Shown here: positions 54,927 to 64,000 of the stretch, piece by piece
Layout: every line of letters begins with the position of its first letter
Position numbering within the stretch: position 1 is the stretch's first letter
Assembly: GCA_030220185.1 (NCBI GenBank)
Contig: JASPKZ010007798.1
Coordinates: 1-64,000 of the forward strand
Length of the DNA stretch: 64,000 nt
Reading direction: 5' to 3'
DNA from: Diploptera punctata
Taxonomy: Eukaryota > Arthropoda > Insecta > Blattodea > Blaberidae
The notes under the pieces: generated by a model
The model's input: the letters and a program-made list of their open reading frames with translations, nothing else
The model's database searches: none
Told to the model about the DNA's origin: nothing
Position numbers and translations under genes: made by a program

Positions 54927-55052
54927 AAGTTTTAGTCAACAGAATGTTCTCATGAAGTCGAGTGGGGGTGGGTCTGGTAGTATTGTTATTCACTCTAGCT
55001 TTGAGTACTTTGCCGTGTAGTTGTGCGTGTTCTGGCTGCAGATTAAGCTGGA

Positions 55053-55905
55053 ATGGGGCGCAAAGGTAGAAAGACTACAGTAGAAGAAAGAGAATTAATT
55101 ATAGGTTTGCATAATCAGTGTAAATCGCTAAATGGAATTAGGGAAATAATTGGAAGGACAAGACCAAACATTCAGAATATAATTGATAAGAGTTGGCGAA
55201 CGAAAATCTTTCGAAATAGCCACAGATCAGGCGTCCTAGAAAACTGTATGCCTAGTAAGTAAAGAAAACCGAAATAAAAATTTGAACTTCGCTAAAACAC
55301 ACGCAAACAGCCCCAAAGAATTTTGTAAAAAAGTAATTTATACTGACGAGCCTAAAATCAACATTTCCCGTTCAGATGGAAGAAGAAAAGTCTGGACGAA
55401 CTAAAATACAGAGCTACAAAAGCAAAATCTCCAACCCACTGTGAAACATAGTGGTGGTACTTTATTAGTATGGGGATACACGAGTACCTCTGGAGTCGGG
55501 ACCTTGCATTTTATCGATGGTTAAAGGATCACAAACAGTAGGCTATACGAACATATTAAATACAAATCTTCATAGAAATGGGAATTAAACAAGGTTTTGT
55601 ATTTATGCAAGATAATGACCCCAAACACATCGGTTTCAATACGCGTTTATGGATTTTGTATAACACACCAAAGTACATGGAAACGCCTCCCTAGTCTCCG
55701 GACATAAACCCCATTGAGAATTTATGGGAACATCTGAAAAGGATAATTCGTTCGAGGCAAGTTTCCAACAAGCAAGACCTGAGAAACGCTTTGGAAGAAG
55801 AATGGAGAAATATACCTTCTTCAGTAACTTCAAATTTAGTCGGGTCGATGCTGCGTCGTCCTCAAGCCATCTTGGAATCAAAGGAGTTCCCAACCAAGCA
55901 CTGAA
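55053..55905 (+). pseudogene. Tc1-like DD34E transposase pseudogene
   Basis: N-terminus MGRKGRKTTVEERELIIGLH with EIIGRTRPNIQNII (helix-turn-helix) to 55262. After a deletion, the catalytic parts appear: IYTDEPKINISRSD (first Asp codon at 55345), GGTLLVWGY, FMQDNDPKH (second Asp, 55611) and INPIENLWEHLK (Glu, 55716). The second Asp and Glu codons are 105 nt apart, i.e. 34 residues between, matching DD34E. Stops and frame changes are spread through the ORF, so it is inactive. Confidence 0.85.
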
Positions 55906-55942
55906 CTCAAAAAGTAAAGACTCAAAACAGTCATAATATCAG

Positions 55943-56164
55943 ACCGTATCGATACTTTTTGTTTGTTAATTTTTGTTGTTCGTGTATAAATTATTTTTTA
56001 CTCGTTAATTGTTATGTTGAAACAGAGGAAACTGCGTTTATTTAACTTTATAGAGTGCAATGTAAAGGTGTATAATTTTGTTTTTGTATATAGTGAAGAA
56101 GTAATTAAATTATTTATTTCTCTATGTAAAATTTTAAGTGTATCAATACTCTCTACACTAACTG
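55943..56164 (-). repeat. right terminal inverted repeat with inner and outer direct repeats
   Basis: Inner motif CGTATCGATACT at 55945-55956 and outer motif TGTATCAATACT at 56139-56150, the reverse of those on the left and spaced almost the same (194 bp). Confidence 0.85.
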
Positions 56165-56505
56165 TAGTTTGTTTACAAAATGCGTGGACTGGGTCGGGTA
56201 ATGTCAAGACAGACGCCAAACTAGTGATGTCTACTGCTTTGTGTGCATGGTATAGTCTGCTTACTCTGACAACAAACTTACATGTTCACAAATGTATTAA
56301 TTCACTTGATTTTCAGCAGCAAAATGAGTACCGGTAGTTATGCTGTCTATGTCAACTGTAGATACTATGGTCTTGAAGTAATTGTCATACTACCTCTAAT
56401 TCATTATGTGGTCTTATTAAGTCGAACAGTACTTTTAAGCATGTCAACATACTATTTTCCCGCATTCTGATCATTACTATTAAGCCTACCAGTTATTAGC
56501 ATTAT
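56165..56505. other. unassigned sequence
   Basis: Nothing recognised between the transposon end and the microsatellite. Confidence 0.4.
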
Positions 56506-56507
56506 CA

Positions 56508-56540
<33 letters not shown>

Positions 56541-56562
56541 CATCATTATTATCATTATCATT

Positions 56563-56594
<32 letters not shown>

Positions 56595-56595
56595 A

Positions 56596-56668
<73 letters not shown>
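56506..56668. repeat. (ATT)n microsatellite with ATC variants
   Basis: TTA/ATT triplets with interspersed TCATTA units (56540-56590), then about 24 pure units. Confidence 0.95.
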
Positions 56669-56671
56669 CTA

Positions 56672-57002
56672 ACTCTATGGTACCATCGAACACGTATGTT
56701 CATGGTCGCGCGAACATAAGCTATCCTGAGCTAATGTTTTCCAATCATCCCCTGTATAATCTACTTCCCTCAAACAACAGTTTATGTTATTCTCCCACCT
56801 CATTATTGAGCTATCAACTGGGCGTTTTTCCTCTATTTTCCTACAAGAAAATTCCATGCCCCTCTTTTATTCCCCAAACGTGCCACATGTCCTGCCCATC
56901 GCAGTATACGGGTTTTAACTGTTATTATATCTGGTCTCCTATAAACATAATGTAGCTCACTGTTATGTAGTCTTCTCCATTCGCCTGTCCATCTCTCTTT
57001 AG
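56672..57002 (-). pseudogene. RTE-like ORF C-terminal fragment between two (ATT)n tracts
   Basis: Minus strand: KRDGQANGEDYITVSYIMFI, then MEFSCRKIEEKRPVDSSIMR, WENNINCCLREVDYTGDDWK, TLAQD. The last part matches the fragment at 16570 (ENNINYDLREVDYTGNDWKA). Frame changes are present. It is flanked on both sides by (ATT)n. Confidence 0.75.
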
Positions 57003-58079
<1,077 letters not shown>

Positions 58080-58555
58080 CTAGCTAATACCCGGCGTGTG
58101 CTGCTATGTCTAAATAATTCAAAATTAATGTGCTTTTTATGTATTTATATTGTTTAGATACCCCGTGCTGACTACCCGGCGTTACCCGGCAATCTACTTA
58201 TCTCGATCTTCTTGGCATAAATGAGCTAAAAGACAAAATTCGTTATTGTGACTTATCTATAAGAGATAAACATATGCTGTCGCGGACTTTTTTTTAGCGC
58301 TATTTGAGATACCTATTCAATCCTGTGTATTTGTTATGGTTTAGGCAGCGTAAGCCATTTAAGCGTCCAAAGAAGTACTTTTTTTTCACTTTTCCACTAC
58401 AAAGGGCGATTTTTAAGGGTGTAGGAGTTGAGTATCACACAAATGTTCATCCCGGGAATCTCCTGAACATTTTGCAAAAAGCCCCATCACAATCGGATCA
58501 ACGGTATGGCCGAGCATAAAGTACAAACAAACAAACATTCATTTTTAAATATAGA
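58080..58555 (-). mobile_element. non-autonomous Helitron, copy E (short)
   Basis: On the minus strand it starts TCTATATTTAAAAATGAATG and ends GGGTATTAGCTAG, flanked by A and T. It is collinear with the other copies but internally shortened to 476 bp, with one CCAAGAAGATCGAGATAAGT unit. Confidence 0.85.
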
Positions 58556-59280
58556 TGAGAAGTTTTCCATTTATAATCTTTATACCTAGATGGCGAAATA
58601 CAATATAATTTTAACATAAAACTATGATTGGCAATAACTATGATTTATTAAATTGCGAAGAGTTGTATCAACTATATGGGTGTAACCGAAGAATTATGTA
58701 GATTATAATTTATGAGAAATATATAACCAAAAAGATTTGGCTTTATGGCTTAAGAAGCGTCTAGTTCCTTGCATTTTAATTTCCTCAAGTGGAAGTAACA
58801 AACAGAATTTTAATGTTGAAAGACGCTTTCATGTTTTAACGTAATAAAAGGAGAAATTTAGTGCTTTACGCTCCATTGGTAAATGAGCAGTCAAAATATT
58901 GCACTGTAAATAAACTTCAAACAGACATTATTTTAGTATCTAACATTAAAACCAAGATAATCCTGTGCATTGCATAATTAAAAATAAGAAAAATCTAAGT
59001 AATCCACCCTATACTATGTCAATGTAACATAACTATATATATAGTTCGAATCCCGTCCAGGCATTTATTTTTCTTATCATAACATATTAAGCTTGCATTG
59101 CTCAATGTTAAACATTTAATTATAACATCGATAAAGCGTCACTGCTATAAAGTAAAAAATGTTCTCTTTAATTTGCTTACTTGTTATAGTCAGCTACTAG
59201 ATGACAGTGAAGACCGAGTTCTCGGGACATCTAGTAATAATGGAGAATATAATACATATATAAGAAAAATAAATGTTTGA
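58556..59280. other. unassigned region with displaced tRNA 3' end
   Basis: GTTCGAATCCCGTCCAGGCA, TTTATTTTTCTTATCATAAC at 59045-59083 duplicates the T arm, acceptor and 3' flank of the tRNA-like sequence at 59289. Otherwise nothing recognised. Confidence 0.5.
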
Positions 59281-59288
59281 ATTCGATT

Positions 59289-59360
59289 CGCCTGGTAGTG
59301 TAATGGATATCACACTGAGGTACAGACTCAGAGATCCGGGTTCGAATCCCGTCCAGGCAT
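59289..59360 (+). tRNA. tRNA-like sequence (loop reads ACA), possibly SINE-derived
   Basis: Acceptor CGCCTGG pairs with CCAGGCA (first pair C-A mismatched), D arm GTGTAATGGATATCAC, anticodon stem CTGAG/CTCAG perfect around GTACAGA (U33, anticodon ACA), T arm CCGGGTTCGAATCCCGT. ACA is not a normal animal anticodon, so a tRNA pseudogene or SINE head is more likely than a working gene. No SINE body was recognised. Confidence 0.55.
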
Positions 59361-59382
59361 TTATTTTTCTTATCATACCATA

Positions 59383-59482
59383 TATATATATATATATATA
59401 TACATACTTATCTATATATATATATATATATATATATATCTGTGTCTGTGTGTCTGCCTGCCTACCTGTCCGTCCGTCCGCC

Positions 59483-59532
<50 letters not shown>

Positions 59533-59540
59533 CGTGTGTG
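59383..59540. repeat. (TA)n/(TG)n/(CTGC,CCGT)n compound microsatellite
   Basis: Three TA tracts (59383-59400, 59413-59438, 59484-59509) alternate with TCTGTGTCTGTG, CTGCCTACCTGTCCGTCCGT and (GT)n. Confidence 0.93.
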
Positions 59541-60095
59541 TCTAGAGTTGACGAAATAACTCGGTGATGATTTGAAAATGGAGATTATAAATTTAGCTTT
59601 AAGATTTTCTTTGCGTGGTAAAAGTAGGTGTGTTATTAAACTATGTTCAACTGTTAACTACAAAACTGACAAATTCAATTATCGATGACTATAATAAATT
59701 TGCCGAGATGAACAAAGGACAAAATAAATAAATGCAAAGCGAGAGGAGAACGTAATTCGTCATGTAAAATTAAATCCAAGATTAAAAGCACGTGAAGTCC
59801 GTACAATGGCAGAAGAAGTATCGGGTAAACAAATGTCGAATCGAACTCTACACTTAGCCAAAATGAAAATGGCCGCACTCTTGAACGTTAAGTCCACTTC
59901 GGATCACGGAACGTAAGCGCTTGTAGATGCAAGAATTAAAGCAGTTTCTGAAACAGTGGTATTTAAAAAAAAGAATCGTTCAATGTCTACCTCTCATTGA
60001 ACAGTCATAAGGCGCTTGCTTCATAATTTGAAGATTGCGAGTTCGGCCCATGTTCAAGTTTTTATTTTTATTCGTAGGCCTATCAATTTTAATTA
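59541..60095. other. unassigned sequence
   Basis: Faint tRNA-like ATTGCGAGTTCGG at about 60035. TAGGCCTA at 60075. Not classified. Confidence 0.4.
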
Positions 60096-60260
60096 TGTTA
60101 TGACTAATTGTCTCTGTAAATTAACTGTCACTGTGGCCAATTTTAATTATAAGTCGAATTATATGTGACCAATTTTAATTATATGACAAGTTGTCTGCGA
60201 CAAATTTTAATTATATGACTATTTGTTGGTCAATTTTAATTATAACGAACTATCTCTGTT
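60096..60260. repeat. ~35-bp minisatellite, block 1
   Basis: Degenerate units of the form GACCAATTTTAATTATATGA-CGAATTATCTCTG, about five in a row. The same unit recurs at 62695-62915 and 63763-63960. Confidence 0.8.
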
Positions 60261-60504
60261 ATGCTCCAAAATTTATAGGCTTTATAAAGACATGTTTATT
60301 GGACCCGTAATTGATAGAATGATAACCCAGAAATTATAGTTATAAACATGACGTTAATATATTTAATTATTTCCCTATAAATATTTGATTGATATATTAT
60401 TAGGCTTTTTTTAGGCAGTTTATTTAATAAAAATGCATATTATATATATGAAGAGCAAGACTGCTAATGACTTCAGTGTTAGATGCAGCACATTAGACAA
60501 CAGC

Positions 60505-60505
<1 letters not shown>

Positions 60506-60532
<27 letters not shown>
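60506..60532. repeat. (AT)n microsatellite
   Basis: About 13 AT units. Confidence 0.95.
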
Positions 60533-60535
<3 letters not shown>

Positions 60536-60620
60536 CTTGCCTCCTACCTGGCACGTATCGTCACGAAATCATATTTTGCAAACATTTTCCCGTTAGGTAA
60601 AAGCAACACCCTTACAAGTA

Positions 60621-62156
60621 CACTGCTCAAAACAATTAGAGGAACACTATGAAATATGCAAATATTTTTTCATTGGATAAAGGTACAAACATGAAATTAA
60701 TAAAGTACATTATTTGTGGTTATTTATTTATTTATTTATTGCTCGTGTCAGTAAAAACAAATGAATAACGCTGACAATTAACTTTTCAAATAATTCCGCT
60801 ATGTAAGCAATTGAATCTTGTGCTTATTTTTCAAAGTTAAACACTCGTTATATAGAGTTAGTATCGTGTATGGCCTCCACGACATTCGATGACACTTTGG
60901 CACCTTCATGGCATGCTCCCAATAAGATTCTGGATTTCCTCTTGCGGGATATTCTCCCATTCCTCCTTCAGAGCATCTCCAAGTTGCTGCAGAGTTTGTG
61001 GAGCTTGATGTCGGTTCCTGACCTTCCTGTCTAGAAGATCCTACAAGTGTTCAATAGGGTTGAGGTCCGGGCTGACCGCTGACCACTCCATTACCTCAAT
61101 TTCATTCTTCCTCAGGAAATCCCTGGTGACAGCCGCAGAATGTGCCCTGGCATTATCCTGCATAAACAGAAATCCAGGGCCTACTCCAATGGCAGCAGGT
61201 ACTACATGCTCTTCCAGAACGTGCTCGATATACCGGACATCATTCAGTCGCTGGGGAACAAGTACAAGGTCCGTACGATTGTTGTACATAACTCCGGCCC
61301 ACACCATTATGGAACCTCCTCCGAATCTATCAATTTCCTGTACAGCCTCTACAGAAAATCTTTCTCCTGGCCGTCCCCACACCCTCAATCGACCATCACA
61401 ACGTGTAAGACGATACCTGGATTCGTCCGAAAAGAGCACAGACTCCCACTGGTTCAGGTTCCAATCACCATGGTTTCAGCATACGTACGTCTTGCTGCCT
61501 TATGCCCATTTGTTAAGCGTGTTTTTTAACGGGCCTTTTTGGACGAATATTCTCTTTCCTTAATCTGTTCCTTATGGTTTGGTCTGAAACCCGGAAGCCA
61601 TATGAATGTCATTCTGCAGGTCTTTTGCAGTTTTTGTACGCTGTCGAAGAGCAGAAAGAACAACGTATCTGTCATCCTGGGGGCTTGTTTTAAATTTACG
61701 GCCCTGGCCACGTCTTCTACAATACTGACCTGTCTCTCTGTGCCTGTTGCGTAACCTGGACACCACGGAAGGAGAAACCCCAAGCTCTCTAGCCACTTGT
61801 CGCAGAGATTGACCTTGTCGTAAAAGATGTAGAGCATGATACACTTCAAACTCATTTAAATGCCTAATTTTGTCAGAGACGTCAATAAACAAGGCAATAA
61901 TCAACATTCGTCACTATAGCAACATCAGGAAGCTTACCAATTAGAAGTGGCCAGTGCTTTCCAAAATAAAAAAAATTCTCTATATTTGTTATTTGAGGTA
62001 ATTTCTCTGTATTTAGGCCATGGATCTTTAAAATTTGTATCCAATAATAAAATTAATAATTCAATTTACATATTGTCCAACTTTCAGCATCACAGCTTTA
62101 AAAAACAATTACTTATTCAATTTATTACAAGTGTTCCTCTAATTGTTTTGAGCAGT
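60621..62156 (-). mobile_element. Tc1-like transposon (second family)
   Basis: Perfect 27-bp inverted termini CACTGCTCAAAACAATTAGA-GGAACAC at 60621-60647 and 62130-62156, bounded by TA (60619-60620, 62157-62158). It is 1536 bp long and encodes a nearly full-length but inactivated transposase on the minus strand. Confidence 0.92.
60858..61907 (-). pseudogene. Tc1-like DD34E transposase pseudogene
   Basis: N-terminal helix-turn-helix: QGQSLRQVARELGVSPSVVS, RLRNRHRETGQYCRRRGQGR. Catalytic part: LFSDESRYRL (first Asp), GGGSIMVWAG, FMQDNARAHS (second Asp) and SPDLNPIEHL (Glu); 34 residues lie between the second Asp and Glu, i.e. DD34E. Lesions: frame shifts in 61440-61600, TAG in place of the usual Trp right after IEHL (61041-61043) and a TGA at 60906-60908. 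All are few and simple, so inactivation is fairly recent compared with the 54703 element. Confidence 0.92.
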
Positions 62157-62158
62157 GT

Positions 62159-62694
62159 ATATATACTCCGCGTTTCCTCTCTCATCGGTGGCTAGCGATC
62201 TCACTAGTCCTTACGAAGCTACTTAGATGTCACCATTAATATTCATTTGTAAGTCTGCTTCTTTATTTTGACTTAACATATATAATATATGTTTTATACA
62301 TTTGGTTTGCAGGAATAAACTCAGTTTTCTATCTTAATCGGTCAAAGAAACGTATTAAATAAATATTTTATTACTTGCTCAGGCTCAATGTTATAGGAAG
62401 TAAGCCTATTCGAATTTAGCAATTTTTGTTGTTGTTAATGTGATTATATTAAATATATTGTATTGTTAAACTCTTTAATTTATCTCTGATGGTGTTTATG
62501 TTTATATTTGTTCAATTTGATTATTTTAAATAAAGTGTTATTGTTAAAATATTTAATTTATTTCTATGTATAGCAACCTAACCTCTGTTATCCTACTAAA
62601 TAATTATCAAAATCTTAAGTGACTAATGTTAACCCGTCTCTATTTAGTCGTAGCCCGTTGAATATATTATTCTACCATTATTCTAAGAGACGTG
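62159..62694. other. unassigned AT-rich sequence
   Basis: Nothing recognised. Confidence 0.4.
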
Positions 62695-62915
62695 GTCGTA
62701 AGAATCTCTGTGACCAATTCTCATTATATAAGAAATTATCCCTGACCAATTTTAATATTATGTCGAATTACCTCTGACCAATTAATTTTACGACAGATTA
62801 TTTTTGACCTGTTTTAATGTATTATTAATTACTTTTGGCCAATTTTAACAATGCGTCGATTTTTTCTAATTTTAATTGTGTAACGAATTGCTTCTGTGAC
62901 CAATTTTAATTTTCT
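62695..62915. repeat. ~35-bp minisatellite, block 2
   Basis: Units TGACCAATTTTAAT(T) with AAGAAATTATC, GTCGAATTACC or ACAGATTATT spacers, about six copies, degenerate. It ends where the RTE fragment begins. Confidence 0.78.
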
Positions 62916-62917
62916 TC

Positions 62918-63157
62918 TTCTAGCTCTACAGCCCTTTATGAGCCCTGGCTGCTGTTAGGACACTCTTCAACGCATCCCTGTCCAATGACCTTCTTCTCCA
63001 TCCTCGGACCCCGAGGTTTCGGAGGTCCTCCTCCACTTCATACATCCATCTCAGTTTCGGTCTTCCTCTTCTTCTTCCTCCATCTTGTCTCAATAGTATA
63101 AGCTTTCTAGTGGTATTCTCCTCCTCCATTCTCATTATATGACCCACCCATCTCAGT
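62918..63157 (-). pseudogene. RTE-like ORF C-terminus (distal to the mitochondrial insert)
   Basis: Minus strand: LRWVGHIMRMEEENTTRKLI, LLRQDGGRRRGRPKLRWMYE, VEEDLRNLGVRGWRRRSLDR, stop after AHKGL. LRWVGH and GRPKLRW are the C-terminal signature. It continues the frame of 63355-63762 once the mitochondrial insert is removed. Confidence 0.85.
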
Positions 63158-63354
63158 ATAATAGGTCTGTTCGACCTTTAAATTCTTACATGATCTGAGT
63201 TCAGACCGGCGTGAGCCAGGTTGGTTTCTATCTATTAAGTTTTATTACACTTTAGTACGAAAGGACCAGGTATGAAAAACAATTTTTAATTATTGAATAT
63301 TATTAACTATTTTGGCAGATAAGTGCCCCAGAGTTAGAATCTGGTTATGTAAAC
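63158..63354 (+). other. NUMT: mitochondrial 16S rRNA 3' end plus tRNA-Leu(UAG)
   Basis: GGTCTGTTCGACCTTTAAAT, CTGAGTTCAGACCGG, GAGCCAGGTTGGTTTCTATC and AGTACGAAAGGACCA are the conserved 3' domain of insect mitochondrial large-subunit rRNA. It is followed by tRNA-Leu(CUN) from 63306 (ACTATTTTGGCAGATAAGTG, anticodon TAG at 63335-63337), cut off within its T arm. The order rrnL then trnL matches the insect mitochondrial gene order. It sits inside the RTE ORF in the opposite orientation. Confidence 0.93.
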
Positions 63355-63762
63355 TCTGCCAATTTTAATAGCATTTACAATATCTGGATCTGAATACAAA
63401 TTGTAGATTTCATCGTCATATATTAACCGCCATACTCCACAATCATTTATGGGCCCCAGGATCTTCCTCAGAATTTTCTTTTCAAAGATTCTCAGTATTT
63501 CTTCATTAACTCTATTAAGTGTCCAGCATTCAGTGCCATAGATAGCAGCAACTGGTGTCATATGGTTTTGTAGATTTTTGTTTTTGCATCCAGACTTATA
63601 ATTTGTGATTTGAATTGGTCCTTAAGTGCATAATAGCATCTGTTGGCTTGGAGAATCCTGCTTCTTATTTCCTTATTAATATTATTGTTATCAGTGATTA
63701 TAGTGCCCAGATATTTAAATTCATGCACAATTTGAAATTTATATTCGAATTTTAAGTACATG
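63355..63762 (-). pseudogene. RTE-like ORF C-terminal part (proximal to the mitochondrial insert)
   Basis: Minus strand: FKYLGTIITDNNNINKEIRS, RCYYALKDQFKSQIISLDAK, TKIYKTI, then in another frame GTECWTLNRVNEEILRIFEK, KILRKILGPINDCGVWRLIY, DPDIVNAIKIGR. One frame shift near 63560 breaks it. The last codons (IKIGR) join LRWVGH at 63157 exactly. Confidence 0.87.
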
Positions 63763-63960
63763 ACGAATTATATCTGATCAATTTTATTTACTCGCATATT
63801 GAGAATTATCCCTGTGACCGTTTTAGTTATATGATGAATTATTTCTCGACCAATTTTAATTGTAACAACCTGTCTTTGTGACGAATTATCTCTGTGGTTA
63901 ATTTTAATTATACGACGAATCATTTTTCGACCAACCAATTTTAATTATAATTATATAATT
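63763..63960. repeat. ~35-bp minisatellite, block 3
   Basis: GACGAATTATATCTGATCAA, TTATATGATGAATTATTTC, GACCAATTTTAATTGTAAC units continue where the RTE fragment ends, so the RTE and its insert interrupt one minisatellite array (with block 2). Confidence 0.78.
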
Positions 63961-64000
63961 ATATAAATATATTTAAATATATGTAGAATTGTGTTTATAA

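Larger units (their letters stand above)
54703..56164 (+). mobile_element. Tc1-like transposon with long IR/DR-type termini
   Basis: Bounded by TA (54701-54702, 56165-56166). Inverted termini of ~220 bp begin CAGTTAGTG(C/T)AG. Each terminus holds two copies of an AGTAT(T/C)GAT(G/A)C motif, outer and inner, ~193 bp apart, as in the IR/DR arrangement known from Sleeping Beauty-type elements. It is 1462 bp long and contains a decayed DD34E transposase. Confidence 0.88.

Noticed and set aside
56452..56703. Poly-asparagine and poly-isoleucine open frames
   Set aside because: Translations of the (ATT)n microsatellite.

Overview
This window looks like nuclear DNA of an insect. It is AT-rich, packed with layered transposon remnants, and contains no recognisable host gene. 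The repeat types (several tRNA-derived SINE families, RTE-like non-LTR fragments, short Helitrons, Penelope-like, hAT, Tc1 and mariner-like elements) and a nuclear copy of insect mitochondrial 16S rRNA point to a large arthropod genome. I infer a cockroach or termite (Blattodea), possibly Periplaneta; that is recognition, not proof. Nothing bacterial or CRISPR-like is present. All recognisable coding sequence belongs to mobile elements, mostly broken.

Layout. 0-13 kb: a Helitron; an RTE ORF fragment split by a second Helitron that itself carries a SINE; a SINE cluster; a mariner-like element split by a hAT element with a perfect 8-bp target duplication. 13.7-15.1 kb: a composite repeat made of a long foldback, a tRNA-Tyr-like sequence with an intron, and four ~160-bp tandem monomers; a second copy lies at 39.3-40.3 kb in the opposite orientation. 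15-34 kb: dispersed repeat families (three copies of a 'GCGCGAT' repeat and two of a 'GACTATTTAAC' repeat), RTE C-terminal fragments, two Helitrons, a pogo-like MITE and many SINEs. 34-50 kb: more RTE fragments, SINEs, a transposon with a conserved protein fragment, and a Penelope-like element whose GIY-YIG end lies in a 370-bp inverted repeat. 50-64 kb: Penelope, SINE and mariner-like fragments; a Tc1 element with ~220-bp terminal repeats of IR/DR type (54703-56164); a fifth Helitron; a second Tc1 element (60621-62156); a ~35-bp minisatellite; and an RTE fragment interrupted by mitochondrial 16S rRNA plus tRNA-Leu.

The most unusual signal is the palindromic octamer TAGGCCTA. It occurs 11 times, far above chance, and at several places can be seen or inferred to be a 6-bp insertion that turns TA into TAGGCCTA, including inside the GIY-YIG motif of the Penelope ORF. 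Other points worth checking are the intron-bearing tRNA-Tyr/foldback composite repeat, the mitochondrial insertion that leaves the RTE reading frame reconstructable on either side, and the base-exact nested insertions.
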